Below are positions 10,205-20,750 of a stretch of DNA of 64,000 bases, piece after piece. A program made the translations under genes and the position numbers. The stretch spans positions 19,174,798 to 19,238,797 of the forward strand of contig CM055909.1 in NCBI GenBank assembly GCA_029582155.1, written 5' to 3'. Source of the stretch: Panopea generosa. Taxonomy: Eukaryota > Mollusca > Bivalvia > Adapedonta > Hiatellidae. The notes under the pieces were generated by a model, which saw only the letters and a list, made by a program, of their open reading frames with translations, ran no database searches and had not been told where the DNA came from. The stretch's first letter is position 1. The number at the start of each line of letters is the position of its first letter.

Positions 10205-10622
10205 GATGAAGCGATGCAAACTGCTGCTCACTAGCATGCTACTGACGTCACGATACTATCTGCGATATTTACTGCTACGAACTAGTATGTTACTGATGTC
10301 GTGATACAAACTATTTCTCACTAGTATATTACTGATGTCGCAATACAAATTATCATCACTAGCATGTTACTGATGTCGTAGTATAAACTATTACTCATTA
10401 GTATATAACTGATATCACGATACAAACTATGACTCACTATTATATTACTGATGTCGTAATACACACTATTACTCACTGGTATATTACTGATGTCATGATG
10501 CAAACTATTACTCACTAGTATATTACTGATGTCGTAATACAAACTATTACTCACTGGTATATAACTGATTCGTGATACAAACTATTTCTCACTAATATAT
10601 TACTGATGTCTTGATGTAAACT
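10205..10622. repeat. 39-bp minisatellite array 2 (about 10 units)
   Basis: Short array with the same left edge as arrays 1, 3, 4 and 5 and a right edge TGATGTAAACTGTTCTGCAA shared with arrays 3 and 5. A short off-register insertion lies near 10255-10280. A minus-strand ORF of 77 codons (10321-10554) is a by-product. Confidence 0.92.
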
Positions 10623-11548
10623 GTTCTGCAACATGAATGAATGACTACTGTTTTAAAATAATGTCCGCGTGTCTGGATACGTTGGTATATCTCTAATCGT
10701 CCCTTTATGGCGATGGATGTATCAATAGGCTTTACTTCCCGTGTTCTATGTAGTACTGAGCTACATGTACTATGACCTTACGTCGTCTAATGCCTTTTCC
10801 AATCTGACGTCAGGAATGTCAAGTCGTCCTTCTGACGATTATGATGGTTGCACATCCTATGGCGGTATTACCATCGGCTGACGTTGGTCGCACATACGTC
10901 AATAAACCGGTATATATATATATATAAAAAAAACTCAGGGTTACTTTTTACTCAATATGTATAGTTTTTCATTAATCACTTACCATCTTTCAATTTCATG
11001 GTAGTTTTTTTTTTAATTCATTTCTTACCATTTATCACATTTTATGGTAGTTTTATCAGTATGTTTATAATAACAGTACATTCATCATTATTGTATCATA
11101 ATCTATTAATTTTCGTGGTAGAATATACATCTCTTCATATTTCTACATTGTACTTATAAAAAGTAACACTCAGATACCGTATGTCGTGGTCAAGTTATGT
11201 TGTGTACTCTGTCGCCATATTCCACATGTTTGAATTTACTAACTGATTCAGGATTTTAAGCGTCCATATATACAATACCACCACATACCACAGGTGTATC
11301 TCTGGAAACTCATGTAATTTACTTGTCATCCGATATCGACCGATACAAAATGTACAAAAAGGCTATCGTAAACTATGATTATCTTTGTAATAAGAAACCA
11401 TTTACTTTTTTCTAAAATGTTCATTACGGATTTTTATGAAATAAATGTCAAAATGACTTATTATTAAACCTAAAAATGAATATGTAAAACTATCTTTAAA
11501 ATGTGTTATCACTATATATCTAGCTATAAGTTTAACAAACCTAGGCTA
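10623..11548. other. Conserved palindrome-rich spacer after the minisatellite
   Basis: The first 300 bp are GC-richer than the surroundings and contain TAGTAC...GTACTA, the perfect palindrome CTGACGTCAG (near 10804) and TCGTC-N5-GACGA in close order, followed by a short AT tract at 10911-10926. Two hairpin-capable TTACCAT...ATGGTAG pairs follow at about 10980-11055. Near-identical copies lie at 33361-34314 and 60541-61462. No ORF is convincing. Confidence 0.55.
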
Positions 11549-11820
11549 CTTGGCTGATATAGTGGAAATACAATGTATATACTTTGTACTAGCTGACTTG
11601 GTAACTCAGGCCACATCAAACTTATTTTGTTAAAAATTATCTTCAAAACAAGGAAAACATCGTCGACCAATGAGATATTACAAGTTCTCAGATCTCACGC
11701 GATATCACATGACAGGGCGTTTTCCATATGTAGTTCTACTGAATATAACAAGCTACCAACACCAATACGCCATTAAGAATCACCAAGTTCATCTTAAGAC
11801 TTCACTTAATCAATTAACTA
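11549..11820 (+). pseudogene. LINE reverse-transcriptase C-terminal fragment 1
   Basis: The + frame reads a typical non-LTR retrotransposon ORF2 tail: NEILQVLRSHAIS, RAFSIC, then a counterpart of WNxLPxxIR (YNKLPTPIR). A changed segment near 11628 (GTTAAAAATTATC) breaks the frame that is open in the other two copies. The element's 3' end abuts the orphan promoter. Confidence 0.6.
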
Positions 11821-11966
11821 CATCGTGGGCAAAATACAATCACCATATTTGTGATATTAATGTAATATTAATCAGCGAACAGAAGCGAATATCTTTTCGC
11901 ATCCATTGTCTTATTATACTTATTTGAAACCTCTATCAAATGCGTAATAACAAAACAAAATATACA

Positions 11967-12229
11967 CCGATAACGTCATTGAATGCGACGGGCAAACCAA
12001 CTAGAATGTCGTTTGCAGATACAGAATGCCGCACAGAGTGACGTCAATACATGCTATATAAAAGCGATATTTCATTCAATAGGCATAACAGTGTAGTAAA
12101 TCAGAGCAGAAAACATATTCATGTTAAGACTTGCATAGTTTATGACATAAATATCTTACTGGGAATTTATATGTTATAAAAAACAATTTCTTATTCTTAA
12201 TATTGGTGTTTTGGACATAAGAAGATATG
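11967..12229 (+). promoter_or_regulatory. Orphan PH-family promoter and leader 1 (no gene)
   Basis: Homologous to the PH-like promoters: ACGTCATTGAA, TGACGTCA at 12039-12046, TATATAAAAG at 12055-12064, and the leader up to GAAGATATG, where the ATG at 12227 lies at the same 172-bp spacing. The next codons are ACA TAA, so there is no ORF, and a MITE and the integrase remnant follow. Its flank (GACGGGCAAACCAACT) matches pseudogene D's promoter, not that of B/C/E/F. Confidence 0.65.
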
Positions 12230-12278
12230 ACATAATGCAAAATGTAAAGGAAGGAGAAGCATGGTAGTAATAGTATAA

Positions 12279-12403
12279 TACAATATGAGGATTCCAGCGC
12301 AATTTTCCCACAACCAAAAAAGGCCAGCTTGCCGAGTTCAGATTCGCCCAAGCTCACTGATCTTTCTTTTGTAGAAAAGTGTCCTGAAACCCGCATATTA
12401 TAT
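12279..12403. mobile_element. MITE-like element, copy 1
   Basis: Starts TACAATATGAGGATTCCAG and ends in the near-complement CTGAAACCCGCATATTATA. This is a diverged copy of the element with perfect inverted ends at 23870-24014, about 20 bp shorter inside. Confidence 0.6.
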
Positions 12404-12418
12404 ATTATTACTAATTAG

Positions 12419-13300
12419 GAGTGTAACCCTTTTCAAATTGTTTTTTTTTTGTATTTACTTACTCTAACCCTATCGTTTATTTTGAAAGATATTCTAGATG
12501 TCTGAGATTGTTTGGATTTAGAAGAATACAAATTATATAAAACCTTTTCTTTATTCTTTTTCATTCTTGCCTCTTCAGAAGTCATACCAGTACTACCATG
12601 TTTGGTCTTATTATATTTTGATATTATTTTAGGCAAAAAATCAATACAATTATTTGTATTATTTGCAGTGAAATGCTTCCACATTATTTTTCATAGTCCT
12701 GTTAAATCTTTCAATAACTACTGCCTTTCCTTCATTTAAAGTATGATACATTTTAGTATTATAATCACCAAACAATTTCTTAAATTGTTTATTATAAAAT
12801 TCACTTCCATCATCAACCCACAACTTTTGAAGTCTTACATTCATCTCGCTTAAAATACATTTAAATGCTCCAGCTACCTCCGAGCCAGTTTTATTCTTAA
12901 GCGGCACTACAAGCATTTATACTCAAGACATATATTAAAATACTTTGTTATATTTTAAGAAGTTCTGCACATCAATCAAATCAGGCGACCATGTATATCC
13001 ACACCACTTATAATAACCCATCTTCTCGGAATTTTCTTTTAATTAGGTTTGTGTAATTCATCCCGCTAATTTACTACCCCAAGACGTCGTCTTTCCAGTT
13101 TATTAGCCTGAACCAATTTTATGTTTTATACCAATAGTTGGTAAAACGATTAAATTTTTAGCAATTTTTATCATTAAATATTTTTGATTTAGTGTTCTTC
13201 AAATTCTCTAACATTTCTTTATCGCAAAAAGATTTTTTTATCTCCATTCCAATAACAATAATCATGTTCTCGACAAACACCGTCTAAATCATATGGGTGG
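12419..13300 (-). pseudogene. rve-family integrase remnant 1
   Basis: On the minus strand, broken frames give a retroviral-type (DDE) integrase core of the kind found in Maverick/Polinton-like and related animal elements: a DLID motif in the upstream piece, VPLKNKTGSEVAGAF, LWVDDGSEFYNKQFKKLFGD (second Asp) and AVVIERFNRTMKNN (catalytic Glu), then in another frame ANNTNNCIDFLPKI, NKTKHGSTGMTSEEA and FEKGYTPN. Stops lie just before VPLKNKTG and a frameshift near 12670 joins the last two pieces. The C-terminal chromo-like tail seen at 24045-24300 is absent. Confidence 0.75.
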
Positions 13301-13442
13301 TTTCCTTGAGCAATAGGATTGGTTCCGCATATGCTTAGTACTAGTTTTACCCAGGAAGACTAAATGTGTGATTTGTCTAAATTGTAATAACATGTTTCAC
13401 AAATAAGTTTAAACTAATGCCAGTATTATTTCCCTGACACAG

Positions 13443-13671
13443 GGTCCTCCATGGCCGTGTTGTCTTAGGCGCTGTCTCGAGATCACTTACCTCTCAAGGT
13501 CGTAGGTTCGAGTCCCGCTTGCTCCAGAAACTTGATGTGAGAAAGTTTGCCACTTACTTACAGAACAATGGTGGTTCTCCCCAGATTCATTCTGAGGTCT
13601 TCCTTCACCAATACAACTACAAATGACATATATAACCTGAAATGTATTGAAATTGGCGTTAAACACCATTT
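13443..13671 (+). mobile_element. SINE-1, tRNA-derived, copy 1
   Basis: Pol III style head with an A-box-like TGGCCGTGTTGTCTTAGG and B box GGTTCGAGTCC (13505-13515), then a core with GTGAGAAAGTTTGCCACTTA and GGTCTTCC-TCACCAATACAA, ending GGCGTTAAACACC. The core resembles conserved-domain SINEs of molluscs; the exact superfamily cannot be set by eye. The head is too mispaired for a working tRNA. Confidence 0.75.
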
Positions 13672-13900
13672 AAAAAATATTTCACTGACAAACAATTCAC
13701 ACGTGTGGGGCTTGTTAACGATGTGCTGGATAAAGGCAACATGTTTGTGAAGGATAACTTCCCAGAGATAACGACAGAGTAAACCCCCAGTTCAATCCCT
13801 TGTTTGCAAAAGTTCAGTCGTATGTATTGACTGGCCATAGACAATGCTCTCTAACTCTATGACAAATCCAAAAACATACTGACGCAGAAAGGAAACTATG
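13672..13900 (+). other. Unidentified transposon-like fragment after SINE-1
   Basis: Same stretch as 3116-3320, here diverged in the first codons. The open part ends at an in-frame stop after the PEI-like codons. Confidence 0.3.
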
Positions 13901-14377
13901 CACTTAAGTTTTCTTTTTTTATCTAAGACAACTCTTGTAAAAAAATACACATTTGGAACCAAAACTTAATAAATATATTTATTTATGGTTTGGCAGAGGC
14001 CTTGATATTGTATCTATGGTTTGCATTGTAGCTAGGCGCACTCGCCGTAGTCTGATCTGTACATTTATGTTTTGGTTATTCACAAATACTTATCTCCATA
14101 TATATATCATGCATTGTGAATGAGCATATGAAAAAATACCAAAAATCGTAAATTCTGTTGTTGTGAATTTTATTATCTCCCTTTATATATATATATATAT
14201 ATATATGCCTACACGATGCAGTGTGTTCCGTAATAATCAAAGATAAAAAAACGTTGGTTTATTCCTCGTTAAATGATTTAGGAATCAAAACTGAAATTGG
14301 CTATTCTAGAATTGTCAGGTGTCTGTGTTATTTACTTGATTGTTTACTGTAAATGTGTTTTAATTTCTGTGAAGTGT
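13901..14377. other. Spacer with (AT)n between SINE-1 and Tc1
   Basis: Single copy of the spacer that is duplicated at 3402-4088, with an (AT)n tract at 14184-14206 and the landmark GCCTACACGATGCAGTGTGT just after it. No gene. Confidence 0.55.
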
Positions 14378-14938
14378 TCAATACCGATTGTGTCCACCTT
14401 TACTATGAATCAAAGTAACGGTTCTCGACCTCATCGGCCGGACGTAATGTCAAATGACGTAATTTGGAATGAAGTTCCATTATTTGACAAAGGTAACTGT
14501 AAGGTCATGAATATTGTTAATAACATGATTTTTTTCTTGCACCCATTCCAAGAAGGTCCCATATGTGTTCGATTGGATTCATGTCCGGTGAGCAAGCCGG
14601 CCATTGTAACATGATGACGTTATGCTTGGCGAGATAATTATGCGTTAGCGTAAGTTGTCGCCTTCTGTAATCGTGATGGCCTCATGGACGGAGAACGTCG
14701 TCAATATAACGCTGGACATTTAGATTGTAAGTAATGACGACCAGATCTATTTTTCGATCACGTATTATCCCGCCCCAAACCACAATGCTACCTCCACCAA
14801 ATAAAACCCGCCCCAACAAGCAATTATCAGTATAACGTTCACCTCGACGGCGGGAAACGCCTACCAACAGAATCGCAAGATTGAAATGGGACTCGTCGCT
14901 TAACAACACCCTTGCCCATTGTGCACGATTTCAACGTA
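14378..14938 (-). pseudogene. Tc1-like transposase remnant 2
   Basis: Same element as 4256-4945. It has lost about 120 bp in the middle (junction near 14660-14685, CTCATGGACGGAGAACG), removing the residues between NLNVQRYIDDVLRP and the HHDYRR segment. The shared TGA before the C-terminus is present. Confidence 0.82.
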
Positions 14939-14944
14939 TATGAC

Positions 14945-15202
14945 GTTGATTGAATAATTGATTGAATATATATCGTTATTTCTATGCCATCGAGGACTAC
15001 CAGACGATCAGTTAACCTTACTGCTGTTTCTTGGTTTCCTGAAAGGGTTAACCAGTACTCGAGCACACCCCCAAGTCCGCAAGTAACTGATAACTTGTTG
15101 CACTTGAATCAGTGGTAAGAGACGAATGATTATGCTCGATGCGGCTCGAACTCACGACATTTTGGTTGACAGTTCAAACCGTTACCACTACGCTTTCAAA
15201 AC
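14945..15202 (-). mobile_element. SINE-2, tRNA-derived, copy 1
   Basis: Minus-strand element. The tRNA-like head is at the right: A box TAGTGGTAACGG region (complement of 15179-15194) and B box GAGTTCGAGCC (complement of 15143-15153). A core with GGTTAACTG and CCTCGATGGCATAGAAAT follows, and then a tail of ATTCAATCAATTATTCAATC. It sits at the broken N-terminal edge of the Tc1 remnant. Confidence 0.7.
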
Positions 15203-16551
15203 AGATAGTAGTACAACACACATAATATTATATCTTGTTTATTTTATAGTTTATGTAACAAAAAATCTGCTATCATACTATAAACACCCCTAAGGTTCCA
15301 TCTAAAAATAGATCGACGTAGTTTCAAAATAGCGGATTGGGTTTATACTATGTTCTATGTTGTTTTATTGATGATGAAACACGAATACAAATAAATAAAA
15401 GAATAGTAAATATAAAAGTGCAGTTTCTTGTTTGCACCAGTATATATATATATCAAACTAATTAACAAACCTATCCAGTTGTGAGGCTACTGAATTTATT
15501 TAATGATAAACTGAGACTAACCGGAAATCAACCAGTCCATTTAAAGTCTTGCCTTACGTCATGATGGCGTGCTGCAGATTTTAATTATATAATATAACTG
15601 CTTTTTACTTATAATAATATATTGAGGAAACTCGGATAAAAACTCATTAAAAACTAATATAGATCTAAATAGTAAAACAGGTATTGTACATAAAGGTTGA
15701 ACTGACACTCATGAATATTTCGTGTATGGCCGTAAACTATAGTTTTAGGATTCCGAACGTAATAAGTGATATTACTCACAGTTGCTTCACCAATACCGGT
15801 ACTTAACTAAATTGGCATCACATTCGAATTCACAAATAGCTGTGTGGGTAAGGCGTTTATATTCAAATCTTGAAGTTGTTGAAGATGTTGGTTCGATTCT
15901 TACCTCGGGTCGTATATATTTTTAATATATCATCTGCATAACTCAATGCGAGAAAATTGGCCACATTCAACACTATGTTTGATGGTTCATTTATTTAAAT
16001 ATTTATACGAGTATTTAACATTATTTGATGTACATGTTAATCGCTGTAGAAAATGTCGACCAAGAAATATTTATGAAATGCGCAACGTTGTACGTTATGA
16101 GTTTTCCAGTGCTCCGGGTAGCCGTTACTTACTGTAGACGATTCAATTCAGAGTTTTAACTGTTTTATGTAACAAATTATTGTTTTATGCATTTAAGAGA
16201 AAATTGAATACACTTTCACGAAATATATAATTGTTTATGTTTATTCCGAAAGTCTCTCTCAATTATAAAAGTCCACTAACTTATCGAACAACCCTTGTAT
16301 ATATAGACTATTTCGGATACTATATTCACTGAATTTTGAAAACCTATCTTATAATATTATAGATAACGTTTAAACTATAAATGAATAAAAGCAATAAGCG
16401 GGCAAAATACAATTACCACAGTGGTGGAAGTGACATTAAGATGATTCTGTTAATCAGCGAATCTCTTTATACCCCCTTATCACACTCCTTTAACTTATTT
16501 GAAAACTCTTTAAAACGTGTAAAAACAACAAGACTTACCATAACCGGAAGT
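15203..16551. other. Conserved upstream spacer of PH-like gene C
   Basis: Counterpart of 4991-6251, with an extra segment (15540-15625) that blocks A/B and A'/B' lack. A minus-strand ORF seen in block B is frameshifted here by an added C near 16259. No gene supported. Confidence 0.55.
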
Positions 16552-16639
16552 ACACTGATAACGTCATTGAATGCGAATAACTAACCTACTGAAATGTCGT
16601 CTGCCGAACAAAGTGACGTCATTACATGCTATATAAAAG
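16552..16639 (+). promoter_or_regulatory. CRE-TATA promoter of PH-like gene C
   Basis: ACGTCATTGAA half-site, TGACGTCA at 16614-16621 and TATATAAAAG at 16630-16639, 172 bp before the ATG. Confidence 0.65.
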
Positions 16640-16801
16640 CGATATTACATTCAACAGGTATAACATCGCAGTGAACCAGTGCAGAAAATGTATCACTGCT
16701 AAGACTTGCAAATTTATGACGTTAACTATCTTACTGGGAATTTTTATGTCATAAAAAACAATTTCTTATTCTAAATATTGGTGTATATTACATAGGAAGA
16801 A

Positions 16802-17191
16802 ATGGAAATTAACACGCTTCAAGCTAGCAACTACACAGTGATGTACTCAGGGGAAATCAATATAATCAACGATATAAAATCGCTCAAAACTGATACACCG
16901 GTTTTCATAAAATTATGCGTGTCATCGAACTTGGCCGAAAAATATTGTGAACTCTATAGAGACGCCAATTACTGCTTTAAATTTGGATGCTTCAATTTGG
17001 GAAAGTGTTCTATAAGTGAAGTTTCTTCTGACGAACGACAGTTTACAATCTGGTACAACCGATCCGATGGTAAAGGTATTCACTTCAAAGCAAGAAATGA
17101 TGAAGACGCAAAAAAGTGGAAGAGAGTATTGGAACCCATGTTGTCGCCTTGTTCGTCACCAAAAGTTCAAATACGTAATCCAGATAATTGA
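16802..17191 (+). CDS. PH-like small protein, copy C (129 aa)
   Basis: Full-length, same start context as copy B and the same helix Trp106 (AKKWKRVLEP). It differs from B at scattered places, for example residues 3 (Ile), 14 (Met), 28 (Leu), 44-45 (Leu-Ala), 63 (Cys), 82 (Thr) and 111 (Glu). The tail reads KVQIRNPDN. An alternative frame across the C-terminus (17016-17240) stays open into the 3' repeats; the frameshifted copy F uses that frame. Likely functional by its intact frame and promoter. Confidence 0.7.
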   Translation: MEINTLQASNYTVMYSGEINIINDIKSLKTDTPVFIKLCVSSNLAEKYCELYRDANYCFKFGCFNLGKCSISEVSSDERQFTIWYNRSDGKGIHFKARNDEDAKKWKRVLEPMLSPCSSPKVQIRNPDN

Positions 17192-17640
17192 ACACTTATG
17201 GCGAGCTTGTGTGTCTCCACAATATGTTCCTGAACGTTAACGCTAAATATACATCATGATCGTTGCATTATGTATCACAAAATGTTTCAGGACGTCAGCC
17301 CGATACATAAACAATTGTCACCAGATTGTGTGTCACCATCAGATGTTCCCAGACGTTAGTCTGATACATAAACACTTGTCACCAGCTTGTGTTTCAACAC
17401 CAGATGTTCCAAGACGTCAATCAGATACATAAACTCTTGTCGTCGGAAATGTGTCGGAAATGTGTCGGAAATGTGTGTCACAAACATTTCCCTGACGTCC
17501 GCCCGATCTTTGTCTCGCCTTGTCTGTCACCAAATTTTCCAAGACTTAAACCCGATAAACACACTTGTGTCGTCGCAGCGTAAGACAGAAAATGATTCAA
17601 GACTTCAACACGATACATAACTCATATCAAGGAGAGTGTG
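17139..17640 (+). repeat. 61-bp repeat array in the 3' end of copy C
   Basis: About eight imperfect units starting inside the C-terminal codons. One unit holds a fresh threefold 11-bp expansion of TCGGAAATGTG at 17443-17475. Confidence 0.83.
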
Positions 17641-19099
17641 TGCTTTACGAGAACTGTATTTGATATAATTGTGCGTACGGTTAATACAAACATAAATACA
17701 GGAAGTCTTTGCTAATACGAATGAATGATTGTACAATTGATAACATAATTTCAAATATACATTACAAGCCGATTTTTGCAAAAATCTCGTAGCTCTTACT
17801 AATATTCAGTCTTTTCTTCTTTTATGCCATAGCTAAGATAACGTTCCGATTATATCATGCTTTATTTTGCTAATTTATATTATTTATAAATATAAGCAAT
17901 ATGTACATTGTATTGTTAAAACAATGTTGTAAATTATTGATATGCAATAAAATACTGCTGATAAGAACAACTTTTTGTGTTCCATTATTCGTTTTTGTAC
18001 ACTATGTAATGTTTTTTCTATCGTTAAAATCATTATCCAGTTATGTTTAAAAAGATAACTGTATAGAACACAATATTGGTAGGGGATTTTTATTTGGGGC
18101 TAGTGTCGGTTGAGTTCCACATAGCCAAACAAAACACCACCAAGAAAGTGAGAAGACATGTACGTGTACCGTTGTTCAATCAAGAAAACGACTATTTTAT
18201 CAAATATGTATATGTTTATTGTATTGGTAAATAATTAACAACATTAGACGTGACAACTTAATCTTTGAAATGTCGTACATAAAAAATCAATAACAATTTA
18301 TTAGTTAATGCATCGTATTGTATATACGATGGAAAGTTTTATTCAAACTAGAAACAACCATGACCGTAGTAATACACATTAAAACGGATATTTGTATAAT
18401 GGGTAAAGTCCATTTGTGATTAATTCAATATTGTGCAAGGTGCATGTTGTTTACCGTTTCGAATGTTAATATAATTTAGAACCAATACTATGTTTACAAC
18501 AGTTCTCCAATACACAAAACACGAACTGTATTTAAAATCGATTCAAAGTAAGTTGATAGTTGAACAAAAAGAAAAAAGGCTACAACCGTTTTGAATGCAA
18601 AGAGTTTATAACTAAGTATATATACCTGTTTTACCTGTAGCGGACACGACAATGTTTACAACCGTTCTCCAATAAACAAAAATGAGTTTAAGTGTACCGA
18701 TGCATTTCTAATTTCAATATGTACTTTAAAAACGCAATTATCTAGTTTCCAGTATTGAAGCATGCCTACCATATTTACAAAAAAAAAACAAACAAACAAA
18801 TAGAAACTCATTGTAATAAATAAAAACGAACCTAGGACACACGAAATCAAATCATGTAATGGAAACATGTAAACTATACTTGTAATAACGAAAACTAAAC
18901 CGCATATAAATTCTCGTCTGTAACGTTCTATTTATCTTAATAACTTTGTTCCTTATTTACTATCTTTTGTTCGTTTTAATTGTTTTCTTAATTATATTCA
19001 CCTTTAATATATTACTTGTAAGACATTGTTTTATTGTTTTGTTTATCGTGTGTTCACTATTACACTTATATATACATATATAAATAACACCATTTATTG

Positions 19100-19102
<3 letters not shown>
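17641..19102. other. Downstream spacer of block C
   Basis: Counterpart of 7271-9300 but about 500 bp shorter near its end, running from TTATTGTTTTGTT directly into TATCGTGTGTTCAC. No gene recognised. Confidence 0.55.
17946..17951 (+). promoter_or_regulatory. Candidate poly(A) signal of gene C
   Basis: AATAAA in GATATGCAATAAAATACTGC, about 755 nt after the stop. The same position holds AATAAA in E, F and G. It would imply a long 3' UTR containing the 61-bp array. Confidence 0.3.

Positions 19103-19142
<40 letters not shown>
19103..19142. repeat. (AT)n microsatellite
   Basis: About 20 AT dinucleotides followed by (GT)n. The tract is short in blocks B and B'. Confidence 0.95.
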
Positions 19143-19150
<8 letters not shown>

Positions 19151-19203
19151 TTTGATTGGCTCTCTAAGTATTTAAAAATAAAGATTCTATCGATCTACAA
19201 TGT

Positions 19204-19425
19204 TTGTACATCCATAAATGGCCATATTACAGTCAGGATATATTGTCATGTAGAGCAGTTCAAACAAAGAACAAATGTAGCTCCAGTTTCACGTTGGTAA
19301 CATTTTGTGACATGATAATAGTGGAAGAGCGACTTTGTGTGACCCGTTTACCGGACTTAATGTCTCACACCAATATTACATTTCCTACATGGCTCATTGT
19401 AACATGTATGTCCAAAACACAGTGA
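19204..19425 (+). pseudogene. Conserved short ORF (family 2), frameshifted
   Basis: Matches 9404-9649 up to TWLIVTCMSK. One A is then missing from the A-run, so the frame ends early. No ATG at the start of the open frame. Confidence 0.3.
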
Positions 19426-19754
19426 AAAACATCATTTGTGGGCTCAATTCTTCCCTGGATCATGAGCTACAATTGTAAATTTTAAAGTTCAAAGATTTGG
19501 TGATAACTTTTAATTTCTAGAATAATATGTCAACTATTCGCTGAAGATGCGGTTTGAACCATCAATTCTAAAATGACCAACAATTGCCTTGATATGTGGT
19601 ATCATCGTCAAATTTTAAGTGGTTATTTCTAAAATACTGAATATTTAACACGTGTAAACAAAAGTAATTCACTGCCATATAAATCCCTGAGAAAAGAAAC
19701 AAAGTTAAAAGTTGTACTTCTACCTCCTTCATCTGTATTCAAGGGAGACAACAG
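19426..19754. other. Spacer joined directly to the promoter of D
   Basis: Begins like 9650 onward. After CTGTATTCAAGGGAGACAAC (about 19750) it jumps to promoter sequence, so the minisatellite, LINE tail and palindromic spacer are missing from this block. Confidence 0.55.
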
Positions 19755-19837
19755 TGAATGCGATGGGCAAACAAACTGGAATGTCGTCTTCAGATACAGA
19801 ATGACGCATAGAGTGACGTCAATACATGCGATAAAAG
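19755..19837 (+). promoter_or_regulatory. Degraded promoter of PH pseudogene D
   Basis: TGACGTCA is intact at 19814-19821, but the TATA box has lost its first bases and reads GATAAAAG. The upstream half-site is missing. The flank matches the three orphan promoters. Confidence 0.5.
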
Positions 19838-19999
19838 CGATATTACATTCAACAGGCATAACATCGTAGCAAATCAGAGCAAAAAACATATAACTGCTAA
19901 GACTTGCATAGTGTATGACATAAACTATCTTACTTGGAATTTATATGCTATAAAAAAAATGTCTAATTCTTAATATTGGTGTATAGCACATAAAAATAA

Positions 20000-20390
20000 A
20001 CGGAAATGAACACGCTTCAAGCTAGCAACTACACAGTGTTGTATTCAGGGGGAAATTAATATGATCAACGACATAAAATCGCACAAAACTGATACACCGG
20101 TTTTCATGAAATTGTGCGTGTTATCGAACTCGGCCGAAAACTATTGTGAAATTATAGATACTCTAAATGTTGCTTTATATTTGGACGCTTCAATTTGGGA
20201 AAATGTTTTATAAGTCAAATTTTCTCTGACGAAAGACGGTTTATAATCTGGCACAATCGATCCGATGGTAAAAGTATTCACTTCAAAGCTAGAAAAGATG
20301 AAGACGCCGAGAAATGAAAGTGAGTGTTGAAACCCTTGTTGTCGCCTTGTTCGTCACCAAATGTTCCAAGACGTAATCCCGAGAAATAAT
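20000..20390 (+). pseudogene. PH-like family copy D, pseudogene
   Basis: Homologous along its whole length to copy B. The usual start codon is ACG at 20000-20002. An extra G in the GGGGGA run near 20049 shifts the frame, the region near 20150-20170 has further indels, and the helix Trp codon is TGA (GAGAAATGAAAG near 20315). The residues that remain (SAENYCE) place it with the A subtype. It is 3.2 kb after C, the shortest spacing in the array. Confidence 0.85.
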
Positions 20391-20750
20391 CAACTGTCGC
20401 CAGCTGGAGTTTCACCACAATATGTTCCTGAACGTTAACGTGATATATGCATCATGATCACCATGTCACCAAATGTTCCAAGACGCCAGTCCGATACATA
20501 AACACATGTCACCAGCTTTTGTGTTCACCATCAGATGTTCCAAGACGACAGTCCGATACATAAACTCTTGTCGTCGCAAATGTGAGTCAACAAATCTTTC
20601 AAGAAGTCAGCCCGATACGTAAATCATTGCGTCACTTTGTGTGTCACCAAATTTTCCAAGACATAATCCCGATATACACATATGTCGTTGTAGTGTGAGC
20701 CATCAAATGTTTCAAGACTTCAGCACGATACATATCTCACATCAAGGAGA
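20338..20750 (+). repeat. 61-bp repeat array after pseudogene D
   Basis: Five to six diverged units with cores such as ATGTTCCAAGACG-CAGTCCG and CGATACATAAAC. Confidence 0.78.

Noticed and set aside
11670..11927. + strand ORF of 85 codons (also 34436)
   Set aside because: Out of frame with the LINE tail residues RAFS and LPxxIR in the same DNA, and runs on into the orphan promoter flank.
12512..12739. + strand ORFs over the integrase remnants (also 24548, 62261)
   Set aside because: Antisense shadows of the minus-strand integrase frames.
13443..13530. Functional tRNA gene on the + strand
   Set aside because: A-box and B-box motifs are present, but the arms do not pair properly, and the head is followed by a SINE core in every copy.
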